Part shown: positions 1-8,442 of the stretch, piece after piece
Numbering within the stretch: the stretch's first letter is position 1
Layout: each line of letters begins with the position of its first letter
NCBI GenBank assembly: GCA_002928875.1
Contig: PERO01000020.1
Coordinates: forward strand, 620,001 to 684,000
DNA from: Methylobacterium sp.
GTDB lineage: Bacteria; Pseudomonadota; Alphaproteobacteria; Rhizobiales; Beijerinckiaceae
Length of the DNA stretch: 64,000 bases
Direction: 5' to 3'
Made by a program: the position numbers and the translations under genes
Notes under the pieces: model-generated
The model's input: only the letters and a program-made list of their open reading frames with translations
Told to the model about the DNA's origin: nothing
The model's database searches: none

Positions 1-198
1 ATCCTGAAGGACCTGCGAGCCAAGGGCGTGACCATCCTGATGGTCGAGCAGAATGCCCGCTCGGCGCTGGACATCTCCGATGAAGGCCTCGTGCTCGAAA
101 CGGGGCGGGCGCGCCTGCAGGGCCCGGCGCGGGATATCCTGAATGATCCGCGCGTGGCGCAGCTCTTCCTCGGCGGCGCGATGGCGGAGGCGGGCTGA
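1..198 (+). CDS. Branched-chain amino acid-type ABC transporter ATP-binding protein (LivF-like), C-terminal fragment
   Basis: Only the last 65 codons lie in the window; the 5' part is cut off by the window edge. The fragment reads through a VTILMVEQNA stretch, the H-loop region of LivF-type ATPases (Gln-Asn in place of the usual His), followed by the typical LivF tail in which a short LETGR strand leads to a D-P-R-V-x-x-L-F-L-G-G end. LivF proteins hydrolyse ATP to drive import of branched-chain amino acids, amides or aromatic acids. The stop codon directly abuts the start of the oxidoreductase at 199, so the two are probably cotranscribed, and the transporter may import the substrate of the catabolic genes that follow. 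The substrate itself cannot be read from this fragment. Confidence 0.85.
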   Translation: MLKDLRAKGVTILMVEQNARSALDISDEGLVLETGRARLQGPARDILNDPRVAQLFLGGAMAEAG

Positions 199-1236
199 AT
201 GAGCACCGCGCCGGTCCGCTTGGCCGTGATGGGCGCCGGGCTGATCGGCCGCCGGCATATCGAGCATGTCCTCGCCGAACCCGGAGCCGCCTTGCACAGC
301 GTCATCGATCCCGCGCCGCAAGCGCAGGCACTCGCGGCCGAACGGGGCTGGCGATGGCAGGAGGCATTCGATTTTTCCCAGTCGGACAAGCCCGACGGCG
401 TGATCATCGCCACGCCCAACGCGATGCATGTCGCGCACGGGCTCGCGGCCATCGAAGCGGCAATTCCGGTGCTCATCGAGAAACCGCTGGCGGACACGCT
501 TTCGGGGGCGGAGCGCCTCGTGGCAACGGCAGAAAAGGCCGGCGTGCCGCTCGCCGTCGGTCATCACCGCCGGCATAACCCGATCATCGCGCGGGCCAAG
601 GCGAAGATCGCGGCCGGCGAGATTGGCCCGATCGTGGCGGTGCACGGCTTCTTCTGGATCGCGAAGCCGGACGACTATTTCAACGTGAGCTGGCGGTGCG
701 AGCCGGGCGCGGGGCCGATCCTGATCAATCTCATCCACGAGATCGACATCATCCGCCATCTCTGCGGCGCGATTTCAGAGGTCTGGGCGATTGCGGCCAA
801 CGGGCAGCGCGGCTTTGCGGTGGAGGACAGCGCGGCGGTGATGATGCGCTTCGCGAATGGCGCGCTCGGCACCTTCACCCTGTCCGACGCCATCCCCTCA
901 CCCTGGAGCTGGGAACTCACCAGCGGCGAGAACCCGGATTTCGCGCGAACTGGCGAGGCTTATCTGATGATCGGCGGGCGGGATGCCTCGCTCAGCCTGC
1001 CGCGGCTCGAGACATGGCGGCACAGACCCGCGAAAAGCTGGTGGCAGCCGATGGAAGCGACCCGGGAAAGCCTCCCGCCGCTCGATCCGCTGCGCGCGCA
1101 GATCGCGCAATTCTGCCGCGTCATCCGGGAGGGCGAGGCGCCGCTCGTCCCCGGCCGCGAGGGGCTCGAAAGCCTGCGCGTCATCGAGGCCATCCGGCAG
1201 GCCGCCACCACAGGGCAATCCGTGAGGCTCGCATGA
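199..1236 (+). CDS. Gfo/Idh/MocA family NAD(P)-dependent oxidoreductase
   Basis: The 345-residue protein has the usual length and two-domain layout of the family. An N-terminal Rossmann fold carries GAGLIG at residues 12-17, and the family EKP motif lies at 94-96, whose Lys is usually catalytic. A C-terminal alpha/beta substrate domain follows, with an N-L-I-H-E-I-D helix near residues 174-180. These enzymes oxidise or reduce sugars, cyclitols and related polyols. The ATG starts immediately after the LivF stop, and the gene's own stop overlaps the next ATG in an ATGA junction, so it is translationally coupled to the QuiC-like gene. A role as a quinate-, shikimate- or inositol-type dehydrogenase is inferred from context only. 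Confidence 0.85.
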   Translation: MSTAPVRLAVMGAGLIGRRHIEHVLAEPGAALHSVIDPAPQAQALAAERGWRWQEAFDFSQSDKPDGVIIATPNAMHVAHGLAAIEAAIPVLIEKPLADTLSGAERLVATAEKAGVPLAVGHHRRHNPIIARAKAKIAAGEIGPIVAVHGFFWIAKPDDYFNVSWRCEPGAGPILINLIHEIDIIRHLCGAISEVWAIAANGQRGFAVEDSAAVMMRFANGALGTFTLSDAIPSPWSWELTSGENPDFARTGEAYLMIGGRDASLSLPRLETWRHRPAKSWWQPMEATRESLPPLDPLRAQIAQFCRVIREGEAPLVPGREGLESLRVIEAIRQAATTGQSVRLA

Positions 1237-3146
1237 TCCCCTCCATCGCCACCGTCTGCATCTCCGGCAATCTCGGCGAGAAGCTCGAGGCCATCGCGAA
1301 GGCCGGATTTCGAGCGGTCGAGATTTTCGAGAACGATCTCATCGCCCATCCCGGCTCGCCTGCCGAGGTGCGGATGATCTGCGCGGATCTCGGGCTCAGC
1401 ATCGTCACCTGCCAGCCTTTCCGCGATTTCGAGGGCATGCCGCTGGCGCGCCGCGCCCGCACCTTCGACCGCGCCGAGCGGAAGTTCGACCTGCTGCAGG
1501 AACTGGGGACGGACCTTCTGTTTGTCTGCTCCAGCCTCTCGCCGGAGGCCGAGGGCGGCATTCCGCGCCTCGCGGAGGATTTTGCCGAGCTTGCCCAGCG
1601 CGCCGCGAAGCGCGGCCTGCGCGTCGGCTACGAGGCGCTCGCCTGGGGCCGGCACGTCTCGGATTATCGCGATGCCTGGGAGGTGGTGCGCCGCGCGAAC
1701 CAGCCGAATCTCGGGCTGATCCTCGACAGCTTCCACATCTTCTCGCGCGGTTTCGAAATCGAGAGCATCCGCAACATTCCGGGCGACCGCATCGCGCTGG
1801 TGCAGGTGGCCGATGCGCCGCGCCTGCAGATGGACCCCCTCTCCTGGAGCCGGCATTGGCGCTGCCTGCCGGGGCAGGGCGATTTCGACCTCGCGGGCTT
1901 CCTCGATTGCCTGCTGGCCACAGGCTATCAGGGCCCGCTCAGCCTCGAGATCTTCAACGATCGCTTCCGCGCAGGCTCGGCCCGTCTCGTGGCGCGGGAC
2001 GGGCATCGCTCGCTGCTCTGGCTGATGAACCAGGCCGAAACGCGCGCCGGCAAACCCGTGCCCGGCGCAGTTCCGATGCCCCCGGCCGCACCGGTGAATA
2101 GCGTGGAATTCATCGAATTCGCGGTGGATGAGGCGGCAAGGCCCGAATTCGAAACCCTGCTCACATCCCTGGGTTTCGCGAAAATGGGCCAGCACCGCTC
2201 GAAGGATGTCGCGCTCTTCCGGCAGGGCGATATCCGGCTCGTCGTGAATTCCGACAAGGAGGGCTTCGCGCATTCCTACCAGATCACGCATGGCACCTCC
2301 GTCTGCGCCTTCGCGGTGAAGGTGCCGGATGCCGGCGCGCTGATCGCCCGCGCCCGCGCGCTGCTCGATACGCCCCATACCGGCGCGGTGGGACCGGGCG
2401 AACTCGACATCCCCGCCGTGCGCGGCCTCGGCGGCAGCCTGCTCTACGTGATGGACGATGCCTCCGGTCTCGGGCGCTGGGCGGAGATCGATTTCGAGCC
2501 GGTTGCCGGCTCGCACCCCGGCGAGGCCGGGCTCTTCGCGGTCGATCACATCTCCCAGACCATGCAATACGAGGAGATGCTGACCTGGCTGCTGTTCTAC
2601 ACCTCGCTGATCGAGGCGCGGAAGACGCCGAGCCAGGCGGTGGTGGACCCGGCCGGCGTGGTGCAGAGCCAGGTGATCGAGAGCGGCGCCGGCGCGCCCG
2701 GCCGAGGCTTGCGCCTCGTTCTCAACGGTTCGCAGAGCCACCGCACGCTTTCCGCGCGCTTCGTGACGGATTTCTTCGGTTCGGGCGTGCAGCATATCGC
2801 GCTCAACACGCGCGACATCCGCCAGACGGTTGCGACCTTGCGGGCCCGTGGCGTCTCGATGCTGCCGATCCCCGAGAATTACTACGACGATCTCGAGGCC
2901 CGCACGGACCTCTCCGCTGACGAGATCGACGCGCTGAAGGCGCTCGGCATCCTCTACGACCGTGACGATCACGGCACGTTCCTGCAGGCCTACACCACCA
3001 CGCTCGAAGGCGGGTTCTTCTTCGAGATCGTCGAGCGAAACGGCTATGCCGGCTATGGCGCGGCCAATGCCGGCATCCGGCTTGCCGCGCAATCGCGCCT
3101 GCGGGCGGCCGACGAGGAGATCGTCATCGACGACCTCGCCTTGTGA
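1233..3146 (+). CDS. quiC: 3-dehydroshikimate dehydratase, QuiC type (sugar phosphate isomerase-like + HPPD-like fusion)
   Basis: This is a 637-residue fusion. Residues 1-275 form a xylose isomerase-like TIM barrel with early metal-ligand Glu in a VEIFEND stretch. From about residue 289 two vicinal-oxygen-chelate modules resemble 4-hydroxyphenylpyruvate dioxygenase. H439, H521 and E598 sit where the 2-His-1-Glu iron triad of HPPD lies. The same architecture is known from QuiC1 enzymes, whose barrel domain dehydrates 3-dehydroshikimate to protocatechuate; the role of the second domain is poorly understood. The frame is open upstream to 696, but the ATG at 1233 overlaps the previous stop in ATGA and begins exactly at the barrel. 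The fusion identity is clear; the substrate is taken from the family. Confidence 0.82.
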   Translation: MIPSIATVCISGNLGEKLEAIAKAGFRAVEIFENDLIAHPGSPAEVRMICADLGLSIVTCQPFRDFEGMPLARRARTFDRAERKFDLLQELGTDLLFVCSSLSPEAEGGIPRLAEDFAELAQRAAKRGLRVGYEALAWGRHVSDYRDAWEVVRRANQPNLGLILDSFHIFSRGFEIESIRNIPGDRIALVQVADAPRLQMDPLSWSRHWRCLPGQGDFDLAGFLDCLLATGYQGPLSLEIFNDRFRAGSARLVARDGHRSLLWLMNQAETRAGKPVPGAVPMPPAAPVNSVEFIEFAVDEAARPEFETLLTSLGFAKMGQHRSKDVALFRQGDIRLVVNSDKEGFAHSYQITHGTSVCAFAVKVPDAGALIARARALLDTPHTGAVGPGELDIPAVRGLGGSLLYVMDDASGLGRWAEIDFEPVAGSHPGEAGLFAVDHISQTMQYEEMLTWLLFYTSLIEARKTPSQAVVDPAGVVQSQVIESGAGAPGRGLRLVLNGSQSHRTLSARFVTDFFGSGVQHIALNTRDIRQTVATLRARGVSMLPIPENYYDDLEARTDLSADEIDALKALGILYDRDDHGTFLQAYTTTLEGGFFFEIVERNGYAGYGAANAGIRLAAQSRLRAADEEIVIDDLAL

Positions 3147-3155
3147 GGCGGGCCG

Positions 3156-3995
3156 TCAGGTCGCGCCGGAAATACGCCGCAACGTGGCCGAATCGGTGAC
3201 CGGCAGGCCGAAGAACGCGAGATAGGCCGGGATCTGCGCATAAAGCATGTCGATTCCGAGCTGGATCCTGTGTCCGCGCGCTTCTGCCGCCTTGAGGAAG
3301 GCGGTCTTGCCACCCTTCATCACCACATCGCCGACGAAGGCGCCCTGCGGCAGGCTCTCGATCGCGATCGGCATCGGATCGCCGGGCGACATGCCGAGCG
3401 GGGTCGCGTTGACGACGACATCGCAATCCTCGGCAAGCGCCGGACCGGTCTCGATCGCGACGGCGGGGTAATGCATGGCGAGCCTTTCGGCCAGCGCGCC
3501 GGCCGCCGCCGCATGCGGATCATGCAGGCGCAGGAAGCGCGCCCCATGGGCCGCGAAGGCCGCCGCAATCGCCGATCCCACGCCGCCCGCCCCGAGGATC
3601 AGCACCCGGCGATCGGCGATCGTTTCCCCCTTCTCGAGCATGGCGCGCACGAAGCCCTCGCCGTCGAACATGTCGCCGGCGAGCGAACCATCCGGACGAC
3701 GCAAAACAGCGTTGCAGGAGCCCGCGATCTTCACCGCCGGCGAGGCCTCGGCCAGCCATTCCCGCACACGGATCTTGTGCGGCATGGTGACGAGCGCACC
3801 AAGCACATTGGTCAGGCGGAACAGGCCGGGAAAGACCGCGTCGAAATCCTCCGCCTTCAGCCCCATCGGAATGACGGCCATCTTCAGGTTGAGGGAGGCA
3901 AAATAGGGGTTGTAGATCAGCGGTGCCCGAAAACTTTCCGTGGGATAGCCCAGATGCAGGATGAGCCGCGCGGTGCCGTCCAATAGGTCTGTCAC
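3156..3995 (-). CDS. Shikimate dehydrogenase-like (AroE family) oxidoreductase with altered substrate pocket
   Basis: A 279-residue AroE-family protein with an N-terminal substrate domain and a C-terminal NAD(P) domain (GAGGVG near 137-142, then ATPLGM). The catalytic Lys is kept in VTMPHK and the catalytic Asp in DMFDGEG. The two pocket serines of the usual H-S-L-S-P motif align here with Phe and Ala in ESFRAP, so recognition of the shikimate carboxylate should differ. A GTG start at 3995 is preceded by GGAG with about 7 bases of spacing. The gene runs toward the QuiC gene and is divergent from the lyase at 4117. A second, more canonical AroE at 43288 probably serves biosynthesis, so this paralogue is likely catabolic. 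Its true substrate is unknown. Confidence 0.8.
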   Translation of the reverse strand: MTDLLDGTARLILHLGYPTESFRAPLIYNPYFASLNLKMAVIPMGLKAEDFDAVFPGLFRLTNVLGALVTMPHKIRVREWLAEASPAVKIAGSCNAVLRRPDGSLAGDMFDGEGFVRAMLEKGETIADRRVLILGAGGVGSAIAAAFAAHGARFLRLHDPHAAAAGALAERLAMHYPAVAIETGPALAEDCDVVVNATPLGMSPGDPMPIAIESLPQGAFVGDVVMKGGKTAFLKAAEARGHRIQLGIDMLYAQIPAYLAFFGLPVTDSATLRRISGAT

Positions 3996-4021
3996 AAACG
4001 AACTCCAGTCTGGGTGCAGAG

Positions 4022-4037
4022 TGAACCATTCGGTTCA
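4022..4037. promoter_or_regulatory. Perfect palindrome, candidate TetR-family operator
   Basis: TGAACC-ATTC-GGTTCA is a perfect 6-bp inverted repeat with a 4-bp spacer, in the 121-bp gap between the divergent AroE-like gene and the lyase/TetR operon. Size and AACC-N4-GGTT symmetry fit operators bound by TetR-family dimers. The TetR gene at 5069 is the obvious candidate regulator, and the site could control both directions. Binding is inferred. Confidence 0.55.
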
Positions 4038-4116
4038 TTCGTCAAGCGGGACTTGACCTTGCCGGCAAATCCCGGCTCATTCGCACAAGGTCACAGGAAG
4101 CCCGCGCGAGGAGCCC

Positions 4117-5085
4117 ATGACTTTCACTCCCGGCACGACTGGCCTTGATGTCCTCGTCAGTGAGTGCGGACCGCGTGACGGGCTGCAGATCCTGTCGCGG
4201 ATCATGCCGACGGCGGCCAAAAAGCGCTGGATTGCCGCGTTGCACGCCGCTGGGCTGCGCGAGATCGAGGTGTGCTCCTTCGTGCCGGCGAAGCTGATGC
4301 CGCAGATGGCGGATGCGGCGGAGATCGTCGCCTATTCGCGCACCTTGCCGGGCCTCACGGTGCTCGCGCTGGTGCCGAACTTGCGCGGGGCAGAAGCGGC
4401 CATCGCAGCGGGCGCCCACAAGCTCACCATTCCCGTTTCCGGCAGCGAGGAGCACAGCCTCGCGAATGTGCGCAGGACGCGGGCGGAAATGGTGGAGGAG
4501 GTGCGGCGCATCGTCGAATATCGCAATGCGCATGCCCCGGATGTGCCGGTGGAGGCGAATATCTCGGTCGCCTTCGGCTGCACCATTGCCGGCCCGGTTT
4601 CCGAAGACGACGTCACCCGCCTCAGCGTGGCCCTCGTCGAGGCGGGCGTCGATGATTCCGGCCTCTCGGACACCACCGGCATGGGCAATCCCGCGCAGGT
4701 GAAGCGGCTGTTCACCCGCGTCATCGGCGAGATCGGCGACAAGATCGGCGCGGCCCACATGCACAACACGCGCGGCCTCGGCCTTGCGAATGTGCTGGCG
4801 GCCTACGAGGCCGGCGTGCGCATCTTCGATTCCTCCCATGCCGGGCTCGGCGGCTGCCCGCATGCGCCCGGCGCTTCGGGCAATGTCGTGACGGAGGACA
4901 TGGTCTTCATGTTCGAGGCGATGGGCCTGCGCACCGGCATCGATGCCGCGCAACTCGTCGCTTCCCGCGCGATCCTCGCCGAGACGCTTCCGGGCGTGGA
5001 ACTCTACGGCATGCTGGCCGGGGCCGGCCTCCCCAAGGGCCATCGGCCCGCAACCCCTGCGGTGACCCATGCCGCCGCCGAGTGA
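4117..5085 (+). CDS. Hydroxymethylglutaryl-CoA lyase family protein
   Basis: A 322-residue HMGL-like TIM-barrel protein of normal family length. It opens with SECGPRDGLQ, where the Asp-x-x-x-Gln pattern serves metal and substrate binding, has the His-x-His pair in AHMHNTRG, and shows the HMG-CoA lyase active-site loop GLGGCPHAPGASGNVVTED with its catalytic Cys. HMG-CoA lyase splits 3-hydroxy-3-methylglutaryl-CoA into acetoacetate and acetyl-CoA; some relatives act on other 3-hydroxyacyl-CoAs. A GAGGAG lies just before the ATG. Its last 17 bases overlap the TetR gene. With the CoA transferase nearby it could form a route that makes and consumes acetoacetate, but the physiological substrate is not fixed by sequence. 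Confidence 0.85.
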   Translation: MTFTPGTTGLDVLVSECGPRDGLQILSRIMPTAAKKRWIAALHAAGLREIEVCSFVPAKLMPQMADAAEIVAYSRTLPGLTVLALVPNLRGAEAAIAAGAHKLTIPVSGSEEHSLANVRRTRAEMVEEVRRIVEYRNAHAPDVPVEANISVAFGCTIAGPVSEDDVTRLSVALVEAGVDDSGLSDTTGMGNPAQVKRLFTRVIGEIGDKIGAAHMHNTRGLGLANVLAAYEAGVRIFDSSHAGLGGCPHAPGASGNVVTEDMVFMFEAMGLRTGIDAAQLVASRAILAETLPGVELYGMLAGAGLPKGHRPATPAVTHAAAE

Positions 5086-5731
5086 CACGAAGGCCGCGGC
5101 GCTGCGCTCGCATTCCTGGACGCAGGATCCGGAGGGCGTGAAGCGCAACATCCTCGCCGCCGCGCGCGAGGCTTTCGTGGAACATGGCTTCGCCGGTGCG
5201 CGCGTGGATGACATCGCGGCCCGCACCGAAACCTCGAAGCGGATGATCTACTATTATTTCGGCGACAAGCGGGGGCTTTACGTCGCGGTGCTGGAGGATG
5301 CCTATGCGGGTATCCGCGGCCACGAGCAGCAACTCGACCTCACGGTGCTGCCGCCGCGCGAGGCTTTGGCGCGGCTTGCCGGCGAAACCTTCGACTACCA
5401 TGCCCGGTACCCCGATTTCGTGCGCCTCGTGATGGACGAGAACATCCATTACGCGCGCCATATCGAGAAATCGGAGCGGGTGCAGGCCGTCAACAACACG
5501 GCGCTGTCGACGATCGGCGCGATTTATGATCGCGGCCTGGCCGAAGGCGTGTTCCGGGCGGGGTTGGAGCCGATCGACATCCACCTCACCATCAGCGCGC
5601 TCGCTTTCTACAACGTGTCGAACCGGGCGACGATCCGGGCGCTCTTCGCGCATGACATGGGCAGCCCCGCCGCGCTGGCCCGGCGCCGCGTGCAGGTGAT
5701 CGACACGGTCCTGCTCTTCGTTCAGGCGTGA
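5069..5731 (+). CDS. TetR family transcriptional regulator
   Basis: A 220-residue protein. Residues about 24-70 form the TetR helix-turn-helix, with DDIAARTETSKRMIYYYFGDK as its hallmark recognition-helix region. The rest is an all-helical ligand-binding and dimerisation domain. The start overlaps the end of the lyase gene by 17 bases, which shows cotranscription. It converges on the CoA transferase gene with no gap. It probably represses the surrounding catabolic genes through the palindrome at 4022-4037 and is released by a pathway metabolite or CoA ester; this is inference from position. Confidence 0.88.
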   Translation: MPPPSDTKAAALRSHSWTQDPEGVKRNILAAAREAFVEHGFAGARVDDIAARTETSKRMIYYYFGDKRGLYVAVLEDAYAGIRGHEQQLDLTVLPPREALARLAGETFDYHARYPDFVRLVMDENIHYARHIEKSERVQAVNNTALSTIGAIYDRGLAEGVFRAGLEPIDIHLTISALAFYNVSNRATIRALFAHDMGSPAALARRRVQVIDTVLLFVQA

Positions 5732-7738
5732 TCAGCCCTCGGATCGCAGGCGGGCGCGGGCCTCATCCGCCGTCTCGTAGATATGCGGGGCCGCGCCGCG
5801 CGTTTCCAAAGCCGCGCCGAGTTTCATGCGCAGGAAGCCCGAGGTCGTGTAGCGCGTGACATTCGTGTAGAAATCGCGCGTGAGCGCGGCGATCATCGCG
5901 GCGTATTCGTCCATCAGGTCGTCGGGAATCGTGAAGTGATCGTAATTGGCGATCGCCTTCACCTTGTGCCCCACGGGGCCGAGCATCCTCGTAACGCAGG
6001 CACGGATTTCCTCGATTTCGGCCAGTGATTTCAGGCTCAACCGCTCGAAATTGATGAAGAACAGGTTCTCCGCCGCATCGAAGGTGAAGCGCCGCGAGAT
6101 CGGCAAGGCCAGCATCGCATCGCGCAGGCCGAGGAGATCGTCGCGGAAGAGCCGCCGGTCCATCCGGCGCGGGTTTTTCACGATGGGCTTGAAGGCCATG
6201 CGCGCGAGGATGTCGCGCTCGAGATCGATGCCCGGCGCGATCTCGATCACCTCCATGCCGTCGGGCGTCAACTGCATCACGCAGCGTTCGGTGATGTAGA
6301 GCACCGGCTGGCCGCGCTTCAGTGCATAGGCGCCCGAAAAGGTGCGATGCTCGACCTCGTCCACGAATTTCGCCGTGCCGCCCTCCTTCAGGATCGTCAG
6401 GCCGGCTTCGCTGATCGCAATCTCGGCCTCGCCGGCCGTGAAGGTGCCGACGAAATACACCGCCTTCGCGGTCTGGCTGATATTGATGAAGCCGCCCGCA
6501 CCCGCGAGCCTCGGCCCGAAGCGCGAGACGTTCAGATTGCCGTGCCGGTCCGCCTGCGCAAGGCCCAGGAAAGCCTGGTCGAGCCCGCCGCCATCGTAGA
6601 AGTCGAACTGGTAGGGCTGGTCGATGATGGCCTGCGTGTTCGTGGCCGCGCCGAAATTGAGGCCCGAGGCCGGGATTCCACCCACCACACCCGGCTCGGC
6701 GGTGAGCGTGAGCAGATCGACCACGCGCTCCTCCGCCGCGACCGCCGCCACGCCCTCCGGCATGCCGATGCCGAGATTGACGACGGCGTTGGCCCGGAGT
6801 TCCATCGCCGCCCGGCGCGCGATGATCTTCCGGGCGCTCATCGGCATGGCGGGCAGCGAATCCTGCGGCACGCGGATTTCGCCGGCAAAGGCGGGGTTGT
6901 AGGCCACCGCAAAGGTCTGCATGTGATATTCGGGCTTTTCCGCCACCACCACGCAATCCACCATCACGCCGGGGATCTTCACCTGTCGGGGCGGCAGCGA
7001 ACCGCGCTCGGCGACCCGCTCCACCTGCACGATGACGATGCCGCCGGAATTGCGCGCGGCCATCGCGATGGCGAGCGCTTCGAGCGTCAGCGCCTCGCGC
7101 TCCATGGTGATGTTGCCATCGGGATCCGCGGTCGTGCCGCGCAGCAGGGCGGCATGCACGGGAAAGGCCTTGTAGAACAGGAATTCCTCGCCCGCGAGCT
7201 CGATCCGCGTCACGAGGTCTTCGGTCGTCACCGCGTTGATCTTGCCGCCGCCATGGCGCGGATCGACGAAGGTGCCGAGGCCGATGCGGCTCACATGCCC
7301 CGGCTTTCCCGCCGCGATATCGCGGTAAAGCTGGGAAATGACACCCTGCGGCAGGTTGTAGGCTTCGATCTGCCCGGTCACAGCCAGTTGCTGGAGCTTC
7401 GGCACGAGGCCCCAATGGCCGCCCACCACGCGCTTCACGAAGCCGGGATGGCCGAAATGGTTCAGCCCGCGCTCCTTCCCGTCGCCCTGCCCGGCCGCGT
7501 AGAGCAGCGTCAGGTTGCGCGGGCTCCCGAGGCCGTCAGGCGCCTCGGCGGCGCTCGCGAGGAAGCGTTCCTCGAGCGCGACGGCCAGGTTTTCGGCAAA
7601 GCCGATGCCGACGAAGCCGCCGGTCGCGACCGTATCGCCATCGCGGATCAGCGCCACCGCCTCCGCCGCCGAGACGACCTTGTGGCGACCGCGCCCGTTC
7701 TCCGGCGCTGCGAGTTTCCCCAGCATTTCTCCTGCCAT
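5732..7738 (-). CDS. Fused acyl-CoA:acetate/3-ketoacid CoA transferase with C-terminal extension
   Basis: A 668-residue protein with alpha and beta CoA-transferase halves in one chain. The alpha half has the [13 protein letters not shown] glycine-rich loop. The beta half has NLGIGMPEG and, within [10 protein letters not shown], the Glu expected to form the glutamyl-CoA thioester. The family transfers CoA between short acyl-CoAs and free acids. Roughly the last 130 residues extend beyond the usual 520-residue propionate CoA-transferase core. The frame is open to 7963, but the ATG at 7738 has a strong GGGGGAGG site and begins the conserved region. It may activate or release acetoacetate or another acid linked to the lyase at 4117. 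Confidence 0.82.
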   Translation of the reverse strand: MAGEMLGKLAAPENGRGRHKVVSAAEAVALIRDGDTVATGGFVGIGFAENLAVALEERFLASAAEAPDGLGSPRNLTLLYAAGQGDGKERGLNHFGHPGFVKRVVGGHWGLVPKLQQLAVTGQIEAYNLPQGVISQLYRDIAAGKPGHVSRIGLGTFVDPRHGGGKINAVTTEDLVTRIELAGEEFLFYKAFPVHAALLRGTTADPDGNITMEREALTLEALAIAMAARNSGGIVIVQVERVAERGSLPPRQVKIPGVMVDCVVVAEKPEYHMQTFAVAYNPAFAGEIRVPQDSLPAMPMSARKIIARRAAMELRANAVVNLGIGMPEGVAAVAAEERVVDLLTLTAEPGVVGGIPASGLNFGAATNTQAIIDQPYQFDFYDGGGLDQAFLGLAQADRHGNLNVSRFGPRLAGAGGFINISQTAKAVYFVGTFTAGEAEIAISEAGLTILKEGGTAKFVDEVEHRTFSGAYALKRGQPVLYITERCVMQLTPDGMEVIEIAPGIDLERDILARMAFKPIVKNPRRMDRRLFRDDLLGLRDAMLALPISRRFTFDAAENLFFINFERLSLKSLAEIEEIRACVTRMLGPVGHKVKAIANYDHFTIPDDLMDEYAAMIAALTRDFYTNVTRYTTSGFLRMKLGAALETRGAAPHIYETADEARARLRSEG

Positions 7739-7890
7739 GCCTGTGCCTCCCCCTGTGCGCGGAACGTGCCAGCCGGGGCAGAAAATGCAACGTGTAATCC
7801 GGAGCCTGGCGCGCGAGCCTCGAAAAGTCGCTTCCGCCTGCATCCAAAAGCCAAACAGCCGTGTTATGCGAAGAGCGGGAGACAAGACGG

Positions 7891-8442
7891 ATGACCCTTC
7901 TCGCGCGTTATGGCTCGCTCGAAGCTGCGATTCTCGCCTGTGCCTCAGGTGACCGGATGGCATTGCGGGCGATCTACGAAGCGGAGGGCGCGCGCCTGCT
8001 CGGCATCGCCTTCCGCATGCTCAAGCGCCGCGCGGCGGCGGAGGATGTCGTGCAGGATACGTTCCTGACCCTCTGGGAACAGGCCCGCCGCTTTGACGGA
8101 AGGCCGGGCCATGGCCGGGCCTGGCTCACCACCCTGCTGCGCAACCGGACGCTGAATGTGCTGCGCGGGGAAGCGCGCCTCGACCTCGTGGAGGATTTCG
8201 AGCCGCTCGGCCTGCATGCCGCCGGTGAAAGCGCCGAGGAGGCGATGACACGCCTTTCGGACGAAAGCGCGCTGAAGCGCTGCCTCGAAGGCCTGGAGGA
8301 GGCCCGCCGGCGCATCATCCTGCTGGCCTTCACCGAGGGGTTGAGCCATGGCGAAATCGCCGCCCGGCTCGGCACGCCGCTCGGAACCGTGAAGAGCTGG
8401 GTGCGCCGCTCGCTCCTCTCGCTGAAGGAGTGCATGGGATGA
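7891..8442 (+). CDS. ECF RNA polymerase sigma factor (SigK/RpoE-like)
   Basis: 183 residues with sigma region 2 ([25 protein letters not shown], about 38-62) and region 4 (a [23 protein letters not shown] helix-turn-helix near the C-terminus), and no region 3, as in ECF sigma factors. The open frame reaches a GTG at 7861, but the ATG at 7891 has GGGAG about 9 bases upstream and starts just before the conserved part. The stop overlaps the anti-sigma start in ATGA, so the two products are made together. It probably directs a small stress regulon and its own operon; the inducing signal is not visible. Confidence 0.9.
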   Translation: MTLLARYGSLEAAILACASGDRMALRAIYEAEGARLLGIAFRMLKRRAAAEDVVQDTFLTLWEQARRFDGRPGHGRAWLTTLLRNRTLNVLRGEARLDLVEDFEPLGLHAAGESAEEAMTRLSDESALKRCLEGLEEARRRIILLAFTEGLSHGEIAARLGTPLGTVKSWVRRSLLSLKECMG

